A DNA stretch of 5,794 nt from Acidobacteriota bacterium (GCA_021824055.1 JAKALV010000214.1:1-5794); one strand, 5' to 3'. Counted from the stretch's first letter, positions 1-4,340 are shown. Program-made: numbers and translations. The notes: generated from the letters alone by a model not told the origin.

Positions 1-58
1 CGGAAAACGCGATGCCGACTCGTTCGCCGGAAGGCAGAGACTGCAGGATCGTGGACAA
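1..58 (-). CDS. argG: Argininosuccinate synthase, N-terminal fragment (runs off left edge)
   Basis: ArgG joins citrulline and aspartate using ATP to give argininosuccinate, the penultimate step of arginine synthesis, in the cytoplasm. Reading the minus strand from position 58 gives MSTILQSLPSGERVGIAFS, which is cut by the window edge. This closely resembles the start of E. coli-type ArgG ([21 protein letters not shown]), where the AFSGG segment begins the PP-loop that binds ATP. The start must be the TTG at 58-56: the in-frame codons upstream are GCC, GCT and then a TGA stop at 67-65, and the alignment begins exactly there. No strong ribosome-binding site is visible. The gene is divergent from the one at 317. 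Only 19 codons are visible, so the call rests on N-terminal similarity recalled from the family, but the match is specific. Confidence 0.8.
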   Translation of the reverse strand, partial: MSTILQSLPSGERVGIAFS

Positions 59-66
59 GGCAGCTC

Positions 67-72
67 ATTGTA
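67..72 (-). promoter_or_regulatory. Possible -10 box for argG
   Basis: On the minus strand the hexamer TACAAT (5 of 6 matches to TATAAT) ends 8 nt before the argG TTG codon. If used, transcription would start only about two bases before the start codon, giving a nearly leaderless mRNA. No good -35 box lies 16-18 nt upstream. It may be a chance match. Confidence 0.25.
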
Positions 73-90
73 CCCGTCACTCGTCGTCCT

Positions 91-108
91 CGGGACCTGG
101 CGGTCCCG
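91..108. other. Perfect hairpin in the argG upstream region
   Basis: CGGGACC and GGTCCCG are perfect complements separated by a 4-base loop (TGGC on the plus strand, GCCA on the minus strand). The hairpin lies 32 nt upstream of the argG start and would be in its leader if transcription begins farther upstream. No U-tract follows on either strand, so it does not look like an intrinsic terminator. Its function is unknown. Confidence 0.4.
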
Positions 109-120
109 GGGTCCGCGGTT

Positions 121-132
121 CACGTGCACGTG
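121..132. other. 12-bp perfect palindrome between argG and the gene at 317
   Basis: CACGTGCACGTG is its own reverse complement and is built from two CACGTG hexamers sharing no bases. It sits in the 258-bp divergent intergenic region (59-316), upstream of both genes. This would be a reasonable site for a dimeric repressor, but no regulator can be named from the sequence. Apart from this site, the hairpin at 91-108 and a possible -10 at 294-299, I see nothing clear in 59-316. Confidence 0.3.
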
Positions 133-293
133 CCCCTCGGACGAAGGACCAGCCGGACCTGCGGACAACAAGTGGCCTTGGACGTTGAGCCCCCGAGCCT
201 TGGACTGGCGGCTACAGCAATGTGAATCCGCTCCAGCCAGTCTCCGCGACTGTCCGCATTCGGCGCCTCCGCAACTCGCTGTGCGCCGTTTGC

Positions 294-299
294 TAGACT
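294..299 (+). promoter_or_regulatory. Possible extended -10 box for the gene at 317
   Basis: TGCTAGACT at 291-299 reads as an extended -10 (TGn plus TAGACT, 4 of 6 matches to TATAAT). Transcription would start near 306, at the ribosome-binding site AGGGAGG (306-312), leaving a leader of about 11 nt. No convincing -35 is seen at the usual spacing. Confidence 0.25.
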
Positions 300-316
300 G
301 CGCGCAGGGAGGCCGT

Positions 317-697
317 ATGGCTCACCACGGCGAGAAGGAACTGGCGGAGTTCATTCGCAACGGCGCGCACACCCGCACCGAGCAGGCCTTCGGCGACTAC
401 TTCACCGGCCAGAACGCGTCCTGCGCGCTCGGCGCCGCCTACGAGGCGATGTACCGGCTGCCGCTGAAACCGGGACATCCCACGCGCGATCTGGACTGGT
501 TCTTCGATTGCCTTGACACGAACACGTCGTGCCCGGCCGAGGGCTGCAAGAAGCGCCTCTTCCTCGCCGCCATCATCGTCCACCTCAATGACGATCATCG
601 ATGGACGCGCGAGCAGATCGCGCAGTGGCTCGAACGCGAGAACGGCGGCCCGGGCGCTCAGGCGTCCAGCAGTTCGCATGCGCCCGGCGCGATCTGA
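317..697 (+). CDS. Conserved protein of unknown function with Cys-rich centre and HLNDDHRWTREQIAQWL motif
   Basis: This encodes 126 residues with no predicted membrane segment or signal peptide. The ATG at 317 is preceded by a strong ribosome-binding site, AGGGAGG at 306-312, 4 nt away. The open frame continues upstream to 68 but that part is low-complexity and unconvincing. Visible features are a Gly/Ala-rich SCALGAAYEAMYRLP segment (residues 35-49), a cluster C65-C72-C77 with C36 that could bind metal or form disulfides, and the motif HLNDDHRWTREQIAQWL (89-105), which looks like a short helix-turn-helix ending in an amphipathic helix. I recall similar motifs in uncharacterised bacterial and phage proteins but cannot name a function. 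The tail after residue 109 is low-complexity (Gly, Ala, Ser). Its last 40 nt overlap the end of the opposing rluE gene. Confidence 0.75.
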   Translation: MAHHGEKELAEFIRNGAHTRTEQAFGDYFTGQNASCALGAAYEAMYRLPLKPGHPTRDLDWFFDCLDTNTSCPAEGCKKRLFLAAIIVHLNDDHRWTREQIAQWLERENGGPGAQASSSSHAPGAI

Positions 698-1179
698 CCG
701 AGCGTGTACGGGCCGATCGCCACGCGGATCAGCCGCAGCGTCGGAAAACCCACGGCGGCCGTCATCCGGCGCACCTGACGATTGCGGCCTTCGCGAATCG
801 TGAGCTCGATCCACGACGTCGGTACCGTCTTTCGAAAACGAATCGGCGGCGTGCGCGGCCAGATCGTCGGTTCCGCGATCCGCGCCGCCTCCGCGGCCCT
901 GGTCGGTCCATCCTTCAACAGCACGCCGGAGCGTAGTTTCGCGAGCGCCTCGTCGGTCACCGCGCCGTCCACCTGCGCCCAATAGCGCTTGGGCATGCTC
1001 GTCAGGTCGTGCTGCATGCGGCCGTTGTCGGTCAGCAGGATGAGCCCTTCGCTGTCGAGGTCGAGGCGGCCGGCCGCGTAGACATTCGGCACGTCGATGA
1101 AATCCGCGAGCGTCGGCCGTCCCTCCTCGTCGGTGAACTGACTGAGGACGCCGTAGGGTTTGTTGAAGAGCAGGATCAC
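658..1179 (-). CDS. rluE: RluE-type 23S rRNA pseudouridine synthase
   Basis: RsuA/RluB/RluE/RluF family enzyme that isomerises a uridine in ribosomal RNA to pseudouridine; E. coli RluE acts on U2457 of 23S rRNA. The 173 residues begin directly at the catalytic domain with no S4 RNA-binding domain, as in RluE. Diagnostic stretches: LFNKPYGVLSQFTDEEGRPT (4-23), GRLDLDSEGLILLT (37-50) with catalytic Asp40, WPRTPPIRFRKTVPTSWIEL (107-126), and GRNRQVRRMTAAVGFPTLRL (131-150). All align closely with E. coli RluE as I recall it. The start is a GTG at 1179-1177 that overlaps the TGA of the upstream membrane-protein gene (GTGA), implying translational coupling. A longer in-frame extension exists upstream but encodes low-complexity sequence antisense to nothing sensible and lies inside the neighbour. 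E. coli RluE has an N-terminal extension missing here. Confidence 0.93.
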   Translation of the reverse strand: MILLFNKPYGVLSQFTDEEGRPTLADFIDVPNVYAAGRLDLDSEGLILLTDNGRMQHDLTSMPKRYWAQVDGAVTDEALAKLRSGVLLKDGPTRAAEAARIAEPTIWPRTPPIRFRKTVPTSWIELTIREGRNRQVRRMTAAVGFPTLRLIRVAIGPYTLGQIAPGACELLDA

Positions 1180-1406
1180 CGCAGGTAGTCGCGCTGAAAC
1201 ACGATGCCCATCGCGATCAGCGTGAGCGCAAAGCAGGCCCACGCGACTGTCTTCAACAACGGCTGCTGCCGCGTCTCGGCCAGGCGCAGTGAGGTCAGGC
1301 CGATGGCGAGGGCGCCGAGCCCGATGGCCTCGACCCACGCATGGCTGCGCGCGCGCAGAGCGGCCGTGACCGCCGCGAGGACAATGACGAAGTAGCGGGA
1401 GAACAT
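1176..1406 (-). CDS. Small hydrophobic membrane protein, function unknown
   Basis: This encodes 76 residues with three hydrophobic stretches, at about 4-17 (RYFVIVLAAVTAAL), 24-42 (WVEAIGLGALAIGLTSLRL) and 51-70 (LLKTVAWACFALTLIAMGIV). They are separated by short Arg-containing loops, and the C-terminus is FQRDYLR. It is probably an inner-membrane protein. No family is recognised. It is the first gene of a two-gene minus-strand unit: its TGA overlaps the GTG of rluE by 4 nt. No Shine-Dalgarno sequence precedes the ATG at 1406-1404 (the upstream bases are pyrimidine-rich TTCTCTCC). Instead a -10-like TACTAT sits 7 nt ahead, so the message could be leaderless. A real gene is supported by the coupling with rluE and by the regular hydrophobic pattern, not by recognised homology. 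Confidence 0.65.
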   Translation of the reverse strand: MFSRYFVIVLAAVTAALRARSHAWVEAIGLGALAIGLTSLRLAETRQQPLLKTVAWACFALTLIAMGIVFQRDYLR

Positions 1407-1413
1407 GGAGAGA

Positions 1414-1419
1414 ATAGTA
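1414..1419 (-). promoter_or_regulatory. Possible -10 box for the membrane protein-rluE pair
   Basis: On the minus strand TACTAT (4 of 6 to TATAAT, including the key TA and final T) lies 7 nt before the ATG at 1406. A start at the usual distance would fall at or next to the A of ATG, giving a leaderless mRNA, which fits the missing Shine-Dalgarno. No good -35 is seen because the upstream bases are the heptamer array. Confidence 0.3.
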
Positions 1420-1453
1420 GTCCAGAGTCCAGAGTCCAGAGTCCAGGGTCCAG
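1419..1453. repeat. Heptamer tandem array (AGTCCAG x4, GGTCCAG x1)
   Basis: Five head-to-tail 7-bp units: four exact AGTCCAG and one GGTCCAG, followed by GGTAGGA, which looks like a degenerate sixth unit. The array fills most of the 61-bp gap between two divergent genes and stops just before the ribosome-binding site (AGGA, 1457-1460) of the OGFr-domain gene. A 7-bp period is not codon-compatible, so it is expected only outside coding sequence. Copy number probably varies by replication slippage. Confidence 0.9.
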
Positions 1454-1467
1454 GGTAGGATGACGCG

Positions 1468-1986
1468 ATGGATGCCCTGGTTGAGTTCTATCGAGGGGCG
1501 CCGCTCCCCAGCGGACTATGCCTCGTGGATATCTGGGACTGGAGCCTGGACCAGCTCGAAGACGCGCACGATTACATCCAGTGGTTATTTCCGCTCGACA
1601 CGCCGAGCTCGGTCAATCCGGACGCGCCGCTCGTCACCGAGGACGCCGCGCGGGCGTTTGCGTGGGACGAAGTGCTGAAGGATCGCCTGCACAAGTCGCT
1701 GGCCGTCATGCTGAAGTTCTACGGGCTCGAACGGCTCGTCCTGCCCGCCGACCAACCGGTCGTGATCCGCGCCGCGAATTTTCAGGAGCGCCGGGGCGTC
1801 TGGATACAGCCGCGCAACCACAATCATCTGCGGCTGACGCGCATCGTCCGCAGCCTGGCGCTGCTCGGGTTGCCGAAGGATGCGCGCGCGCTGGCGCGGT
1901 GCCTCGAGGACATCTACCGCGTGGAAGGCCGCGACATCATCTCCGAAGAAACCGTGGACCACTGGCGCCGCGCCGGGGGGACGTAG
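1468..1986 (+). CDS. OGFr N-terminal domain protein (opioid growth factor receptor-related)
   Basis: This encodes 172 residues covering essentially one domain, which I recognise as the conserved N-terminal domain of the eukaryotic opioid growth factor receptor, also present in scattered bacteria. Hallmarks are FYRGAPLPSG (7-16), LEDAHDYIQWLFPLD (30-44) followed by SSVNPDAPLVT (47-57), HKSLAVMLKFYGLE (75-88), and the most specific motif RNHNHLRLTRIVRSLALLGL (116-135). The protein is predicted soluble, without signal peptide or membrane helices. The biochemical role of the bacterial proteins is not known to me, and the eukaryotic receptor function should not be transferred. The ATG at 1468 has AGGA 7 nt upstream. 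The coding strand is divergent from the membrane protein-rluE pair. The TAG stop is part of a REP-like element. Base composition resembles the neighbours. Confidence 0.85.
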   Translation: MDALVEFYRGAPLPSGLCLVDIWDWSLDQLEDAHDYIQWLFPLDTPSSVNPDAPLVTEDAARAFAWDEVLKDRLHKSLAVMLKFYGLERLVLPADQPVVIRAANFQERRGVWIQPRNHNHLRLTRIVRSLALLGLPKDARALARCLEDIYRVEGRDIISEETVDHWRRAGGT

Positions 1987-2006
1987 GGCCGAGCTTCAGC
2001 TCGGCC
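1983..2006. repeat. REP-like element: GTAG foot plus perfect 9-bp hairpin
   Basis: GTAG (1983-1986) is followed at once by the stem GGCCGAGCT (1987-1995), a 2-base loop (TC) and the exact complement AGCTCGGCC (1998-2006). A GTAG tetranucleotide at the foot of a GC-rich palindrome is the layout of bacterial REP elements mobilised or maintained by RAYT (Y1 HUH) transposases. The TAG stop codon of the OGFr gene lies within the foot. Only one copy is in the window, so repetition in the genome is inferred. The hairpin lacks a following T-tract, so termination would be weak, though it may protect the 3' end of the mRNA. Confidence 0.55.
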
Positions 2007-2031
2007 GAAACGCGCCGGCTTATACTTGAAT

Positions 2032-2051
2032 CAACGTATTGACATACGTTG
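2032..2051. promoter_or_regulatory. Candidate operator: 20-bp perfect dyad over the hom promoter -35 box
   Basis: CAACGTAT (2032-2039) and ATACGTTG (2044-2051) are exact inverted repeats around a 4-bp centre (TGAC). The -35 hexamer TTGACA (2039-2044) lies in the middle. This geometry is typical of a dimeric repressor site that blocks RNA polymerase. The regulator cannot be identified; the sequence is not the MetJ box (AGACGTCT repeats). Confidence 0.5.
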
Positions 2052-2067
2052 GTAGACAGCGTATCTT
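2039..2067 (+). promoter_or_regulatory. Sigma70-type promoter of the hom operon
   Basis: TTGACA (2039-2044, 6 of 6) is separated by exactly 17 bp from TATCTT (2062-2067, 4 of 6). Transcription should start near 2074-2075, about 20 nt before the riboswitch P1 helix. The position between the REP-like hairpin and the riboswitch supports it as the operon promoter. Confidence 0.7.
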
Positions 2068-2095
2068 AGCCCTCGTCCGCAGCACGACCGCGGCA

Positions 2096-2194
2096 CTTAT
2101 CACGAGTGGCTGAGGGGCCAGGCCCGACGACGCCACAGCAACCAGGCCGAGAACGCCCAGGTGCTAATTCCTGCCCGGATGACGGGGAGATAAG
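2096..2194 (+). promoter_or_regulatory. SAM-I (S-box) riboswitch
   Basis: This cis-acting RNA binds S-adenosylmethionine and turns down methionine genes. P1 is CTTATC (2096-2101) with GATAAG (2189-2194). P2 is TGGC/GCCA (2107-2110/2132-2135), enclosing a kink-turn and a GGG...CCC upper stem with the family core GAGGGGCCAGGCCCGA. P3 is GCAACC (2138-2143) with GGTGC (2160-2164), capped by GGC/GCC. The junction TAATTCCTG is a family signature, and P4 is CCCG/CGGG (2174-2177/2183-2186). The presence of P4 between P3 and P1 points to SAM-I and not SAM-IV. The hom GTG codon lies only 6 nt after P1, leaving no room for a terminator. The likely ribosome-binding site GGGGAG (2184-2189) is inside P4 and P1, so control is probably translational. 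Confidence 0.95.
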
Positions 2195-2200
2195 AACGCC

Positions 2201-3574
2201 GTGGCTGCCACTCTCAATAGATCTGTCTCTGAACTCGTCGGGCCTTTCGAACCTTTCGAACCGCGCGAACCGCACGAACCTTTCGAACCGCTCGAACCTT
2301 CCGCACCCCGTTTGTGCATAGGCCTGCTGGGCCTCGGCCGCATCGGCCGGGCCGTGGCGGACGCGGCGCCCGCGCTCGGCATCGAGTGCCGCAGCGCGCT
2401 GGTCCGCGAGCCGCGCAAGCACCTCACGTCATCCCTGACCCTCGAGACCGACGGCCTTCGCGTCATCGACAGCGGCATCGACGTGCTGGTGGAGGTGCTT
2501 GGCGGCACCGAGCCCGCGCGTTCGCTTGTGATCGGCGCGCTCGACCGCGGCATCCCGGTGGTCACGGCCAACAAGTCGCTGATGGCCGCGCATGGGCCCG
2601 AACTGCGCGAGGTGGCGGCGCGCGCCGGCGTGCCGCTGCTGTACGAAGCGGCGGTGCTGGCCGGCGTGCCGTTCGTGGGCGCGCTGGCGGGACGGCCCGT
2701 GATGGCGTCCGCGACGAGGATCGACGGCATCCTCAACGGCACGTCGCACTTCATCACGTCGGCCATCGAGCGCGGCGCCACGTTCGGCGAGGCGCTGGCC
2801 GATGCGAACGCGCGGGGCTTCGCTGAACCGGACAGCCGCGCCGACACCAGCAGCCGTGACGCGGCCGAGAAGCTCACCATCCTCCTGCATCTTTGCGGCG
2901 CCGGCCACGTGACCGCCGCGGATATCTGCCGCCGTGGCATCGAGACGCTGACGCCGGCCGATTTCGCCGCGGCGCGCCGGCTCGGTGGCTCGATCAAACC
3001 CGTCGCGTGCGCCTCGCTGGAGCCCGGGCGATGCGGGAGCTGGGCCGGGCCCGCGTTCATCGCGGCCGGTCATCCCTTCGCGCATTTCTCCGGCGTGACC
3101 AACGCGCTGGAGCTCCGCTCTGCGACCGGCGAGCCGATCCTGTTCGCCGGACCGGGCGCGGGACCGGCCGTTACGGCAGCGACTATTCTCGATGATGTTC
3201 ACACCTGTTCGAACGGTTCGAACGGTTCGGCAGGTTCGTGGGGTTCGTGGGGTTCGGTACGTTCGACCGGTTCGGTGCGCGGCGCGGTGGTGCGCGGTGC
3301 CAGGTTCGACGTGTCGGCGGCCAGGTTCGATCAGCCGCCGGCGTCACGGTGGTTCCTGCGCATCGTCACTGAGCAGATCAGCGATGCCCATCTGGCGGAG
3401 TTTCTGGCGGCGCGCAACGTTGCGGCGGCGCGCATCGAGCGCGGCGCCGACGACATCGCGGTGCTGACGGTGCCGGCGTCATGGGCCGTGGCGCAGTCGG
3501 CCGCGCGCACGCTGGAGCAGCTCGGCGCATTTGTCACGGCTCTGCCCGTCGTCGGCCGGGAGGTGCCGCGATGA
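2201..3574 (+). CDS. hom: Homoserine dehydrogenase with two in-frame nonamer-repeat insertions
   Basis: Hom reduces aspartate semialdehyde to homoserine with NAD(P)H, the branch point to methionine and threonine. It has 457 residues. Residues 1-37 are an extra tail containing six x-Glu-Pro units (16-33). The Rossmann fold starts at LCIGLLGLGRIG (38-49). VVTANKSL (120-127) carries Lys125, and ILNGTSHF (177-184) is the family motif. AEPDSRADTSSRDAAEK (208-224) carries Glu209, Asp211, Asp220 and Lys224, matching the catalytic and substrate-binding residues of yeast Hom6. The catalytic domain ends near 333. Residues 336-359 are a Gly-Ser-x repeat, then an ACT-like domain follows at about 383-453. 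The GTG at 2201 is the best start: it is in frame, and GGGGAG lies 11 nt upstream within the riboswitch. TTG at 2312 would remove the tail but has no ribosome-binding site. The stop overlaps the next gene (ATGA). Confidence 0.93.
   Translation: MAATLNRSVSELVGPFEPFEPREPHEPFEPLEPSAPRLCIGLLGLGRIGRAVADAAPALGIECRSALVREPRKHLTSSLTLETDGLRVIDSGIDVLVEVLGGTEPARSLVIGALDRGIPVVTANKSLMAAHGPELREVAARAGVPLLYEAAVLAGVPFVGALAGRPVMASATRIDGILNGTSHFITSAIERGATFGEALADANARGFAEPDSRADTSSRDAAEKLTILLHLCGAGHVTAADICRRGIETLTPADFAAARRLGGSIKPVACASLEPGRCGSWAGPAFIAAGHPFAHFSGVTNALELRSATGEPILFAGPGAGPAVTAATILDDVHTCSNGSNGSAGSWGSWGSVRSTGSVRGAVVRGARFDVSAARFDQPPASRWFLRIVTEQISDAHLAEFLAARNVAAARIERGADDIAVLTVPASWAVAQSAARTLEQLGAFVTALPVVGREVPR
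2243..2298 (+). repeat. Nonamer array 1 (CCNNNCGAA x6) inside hom N-terminus
   Basis: Six 9-bp units of form CC-NNN-CGAA (variable triplets TTT, TTT, GCG, GCA, TTT, GCT) followed by CC. Because the unit is three codons, it is read in frame as FEP-FEP-REP-HEP-FEP-LEP (residues 16-33 of Hom). It lies between the riboswitch and the Rossmann fold. It is the same family and orientation as the array at 5571-5634 and opposite to the one at 3206-3277. Confidence 0.92.
3206..3277 (-). repeat. Nonamer array 2 (GGTTCGNNN x8) in the hom interdomain linker
   Basis: Eight 9-bp units, mostly GGTTCG plus a triplet (AAC, AAC, GCA, TGG, TGG, GTA, ACC, GTG); the first and seventh have TGTTCG and CGTTCG. On the minus strand this is the CGAACC-NNN family of the other two arrays. 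On the coding strand it reads SN-GSN-GSA-GSW-GSW-GSV-RST-GSV, a flexible Gly/Ser linker. Two copies of GCCAGGTTCGA follow at 3299-3309 and 3320-3330, possibly decayed units. Confidence 0.92.
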
Positions 3575-4314
3575 GCGGCGTCACGGTGTTGAAGATCGGC
3601 GGCTCCGTGTTGACGAGCCATCAGGGGTACCTGAACGCGGCGGCGTTTGTGGCCGCGCGGCTCGACGAAACTCCCGGCCGATTCGTCGTGGTGGTGTCGG
3701 CGGAACTCGGCCACACGGACGAGCTCTATCAGGAAGCGAAAGCGATCGGCGCCGCCGGCCTCGCCGCGCCCGATGCCGTTGTCCCGGATCCCGCGCTGCT
3801 CGACCTGCTGTGGTCCACGGGCGAGGTGCGGTCGGTGGCGCTCCTGTCGCTGCGGTTGCGCGCGCTCGGGACCAGCGTCACGGGCGTGTCCGTGCACGAG
3901 ATCGGGCTGAGCGTTCTGGCCGGTGACGACCGGATCGCGTTCAATCCGCTGAGCATTCGCGCGGCGCTGGCGGCGCACCGCGTGGTGGTCGTTCCGGGGT
4001 TTCTCGCCACGGATCGGCACCGCGTGGTCACGCTCGGCCGCGGCGGAAGCGATTGGTCGGCGGTGCTGCTGGCCGCATCCCTGGGCGCCGCGCGCTGCGA
4101 GCTCGTGAAGGACGTCGACGGTTACTTCACGGCCGATCCGCATGTCGCCGCCGGCGCCGCACTCATCCCGCACCTCACGTACACCACCGCGCTGCAGATG
4201 GCCGACGCCGGCTGTCCGCTGGTGCAGCGTCACGCGATCGTGGAGGCCGCGCGCGCGCGGCTCCCGCTGGTCATTCGCAGCCTGTCCAGTCAGGGCACTG
4301 TCGTCTCTCACTAG
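3571..4314 (+). CDS. Aspartate-kinase-type amino acid kinase lacking ACT domains
   Basis: Probably phosphorylates aspartate to aspartyl 4-phosphate, the first step toward homoserine. It has 247 residues, a single amino-acid-kinase domain where LysC/ThrA-type enzymes usually exceed 400 with two C-terminal ACT domains. Motifs: VLKIGGSVL (6-14) with Lys8 in the phosphate-binding loop, FVVVVSAELG (38-47), the aspartokinase-like LLWSTGE (79-85), VVVVPGF (138-144), TLGRGGSDWSAVLLA (154-168) with Asp161, KDVDGYFTADP (180-190), and a C-terminal Ala/Gly helix with LPLVIRSL (231-238). The first loop reads KIGGSV and not the canonical KFGGTSV, so it is a divergent member. The ATG overlaps the hom TGA, and GGGAGG (3558-3563) lies 7 nt upstream. 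It lacks visible feedback domains, so regulation may fall to the riboswitch. Another amino acid kinase substrate is possible but less likely next to hom. Confidence 0.82.
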   Translation: MSGVTVLKIGGSVLTSHQGYLNAAAFVAARLDETPGRFVVVVSAELGHTDELYQEAKAIGAAGLAAPDAVVPDPALLDLLWSTGEVRSVALLSLRLRALGTSVTGVSVHEIGLSVLAGDDRIAFNPLSIRAALAAHRVVVVPGFLATDRHRVVTLGRGGSDWSAVLLAASLGAARCELVKDVDGYFTADPHVAAGAALIPHLTYTTALQMADAGCPLVQRHAIVEAARARLPLVIRSLSSQGTVVSH

Positions 4315-4340
4315 TTCGACATAGATCAGGAGCCACGCAC

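Noticed and set aside
59..130. T-box leader upstream of argG (minus strand GTGAACCGCGGACC resembles the T-box core)
   Set aside because: The T-box core needs TGGN in the bulge to pair with tRNA ends; here it reads TGAA. No convincing Stem I or specifier loop could be drawn.
68..316. Upstream extension of the gene at 317 to an ATG at 68
   Set aside because: The extra 83 residues are low-complexity and promoter-like DNA, and the ATG at 317 has an excellent ribosome-binding site. The extension would also run over the argG upstream region.
1180..1338. Longer N-terminus for rluE starting at 1338
   Set aside because: The added residues (MGRGHRARRPRHRPD...) are an Arg-rich shadow frame inside the coupled membrane-protein gene. 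The RluE family domain begins at the GTG.
1987..2006. Intrinsic terminator after the OGFr gene
   Set aside because: The hairpin is strong but is followed by GAAACGCG, not a T-tract.
2243..2298. CRISPR array
   Set aside because: Units are 9 bp with 3-bp variable parts, far too short for repeats and spacers, and they are translated in frame. The arrays at 3206-3277 and 5571-5634 and the heptamers at 1419-1453 fail for the same length reason.
3481..3570. Kinase start at the upstream ATG 3481
   Set aside because: It lies deep inside the hom ACT-like domain. The ATG at 3571 has GGGAGG at ideal spacing and begins the family's first beta strand.
4053..4340. Upstream extension of metB into the kinase gene
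   Set aside because: The extension is an Arg-rich off-frame reading of the kinase. ATG 4341 has CAGGAG upstream and matches the usual MetB N-terminus.
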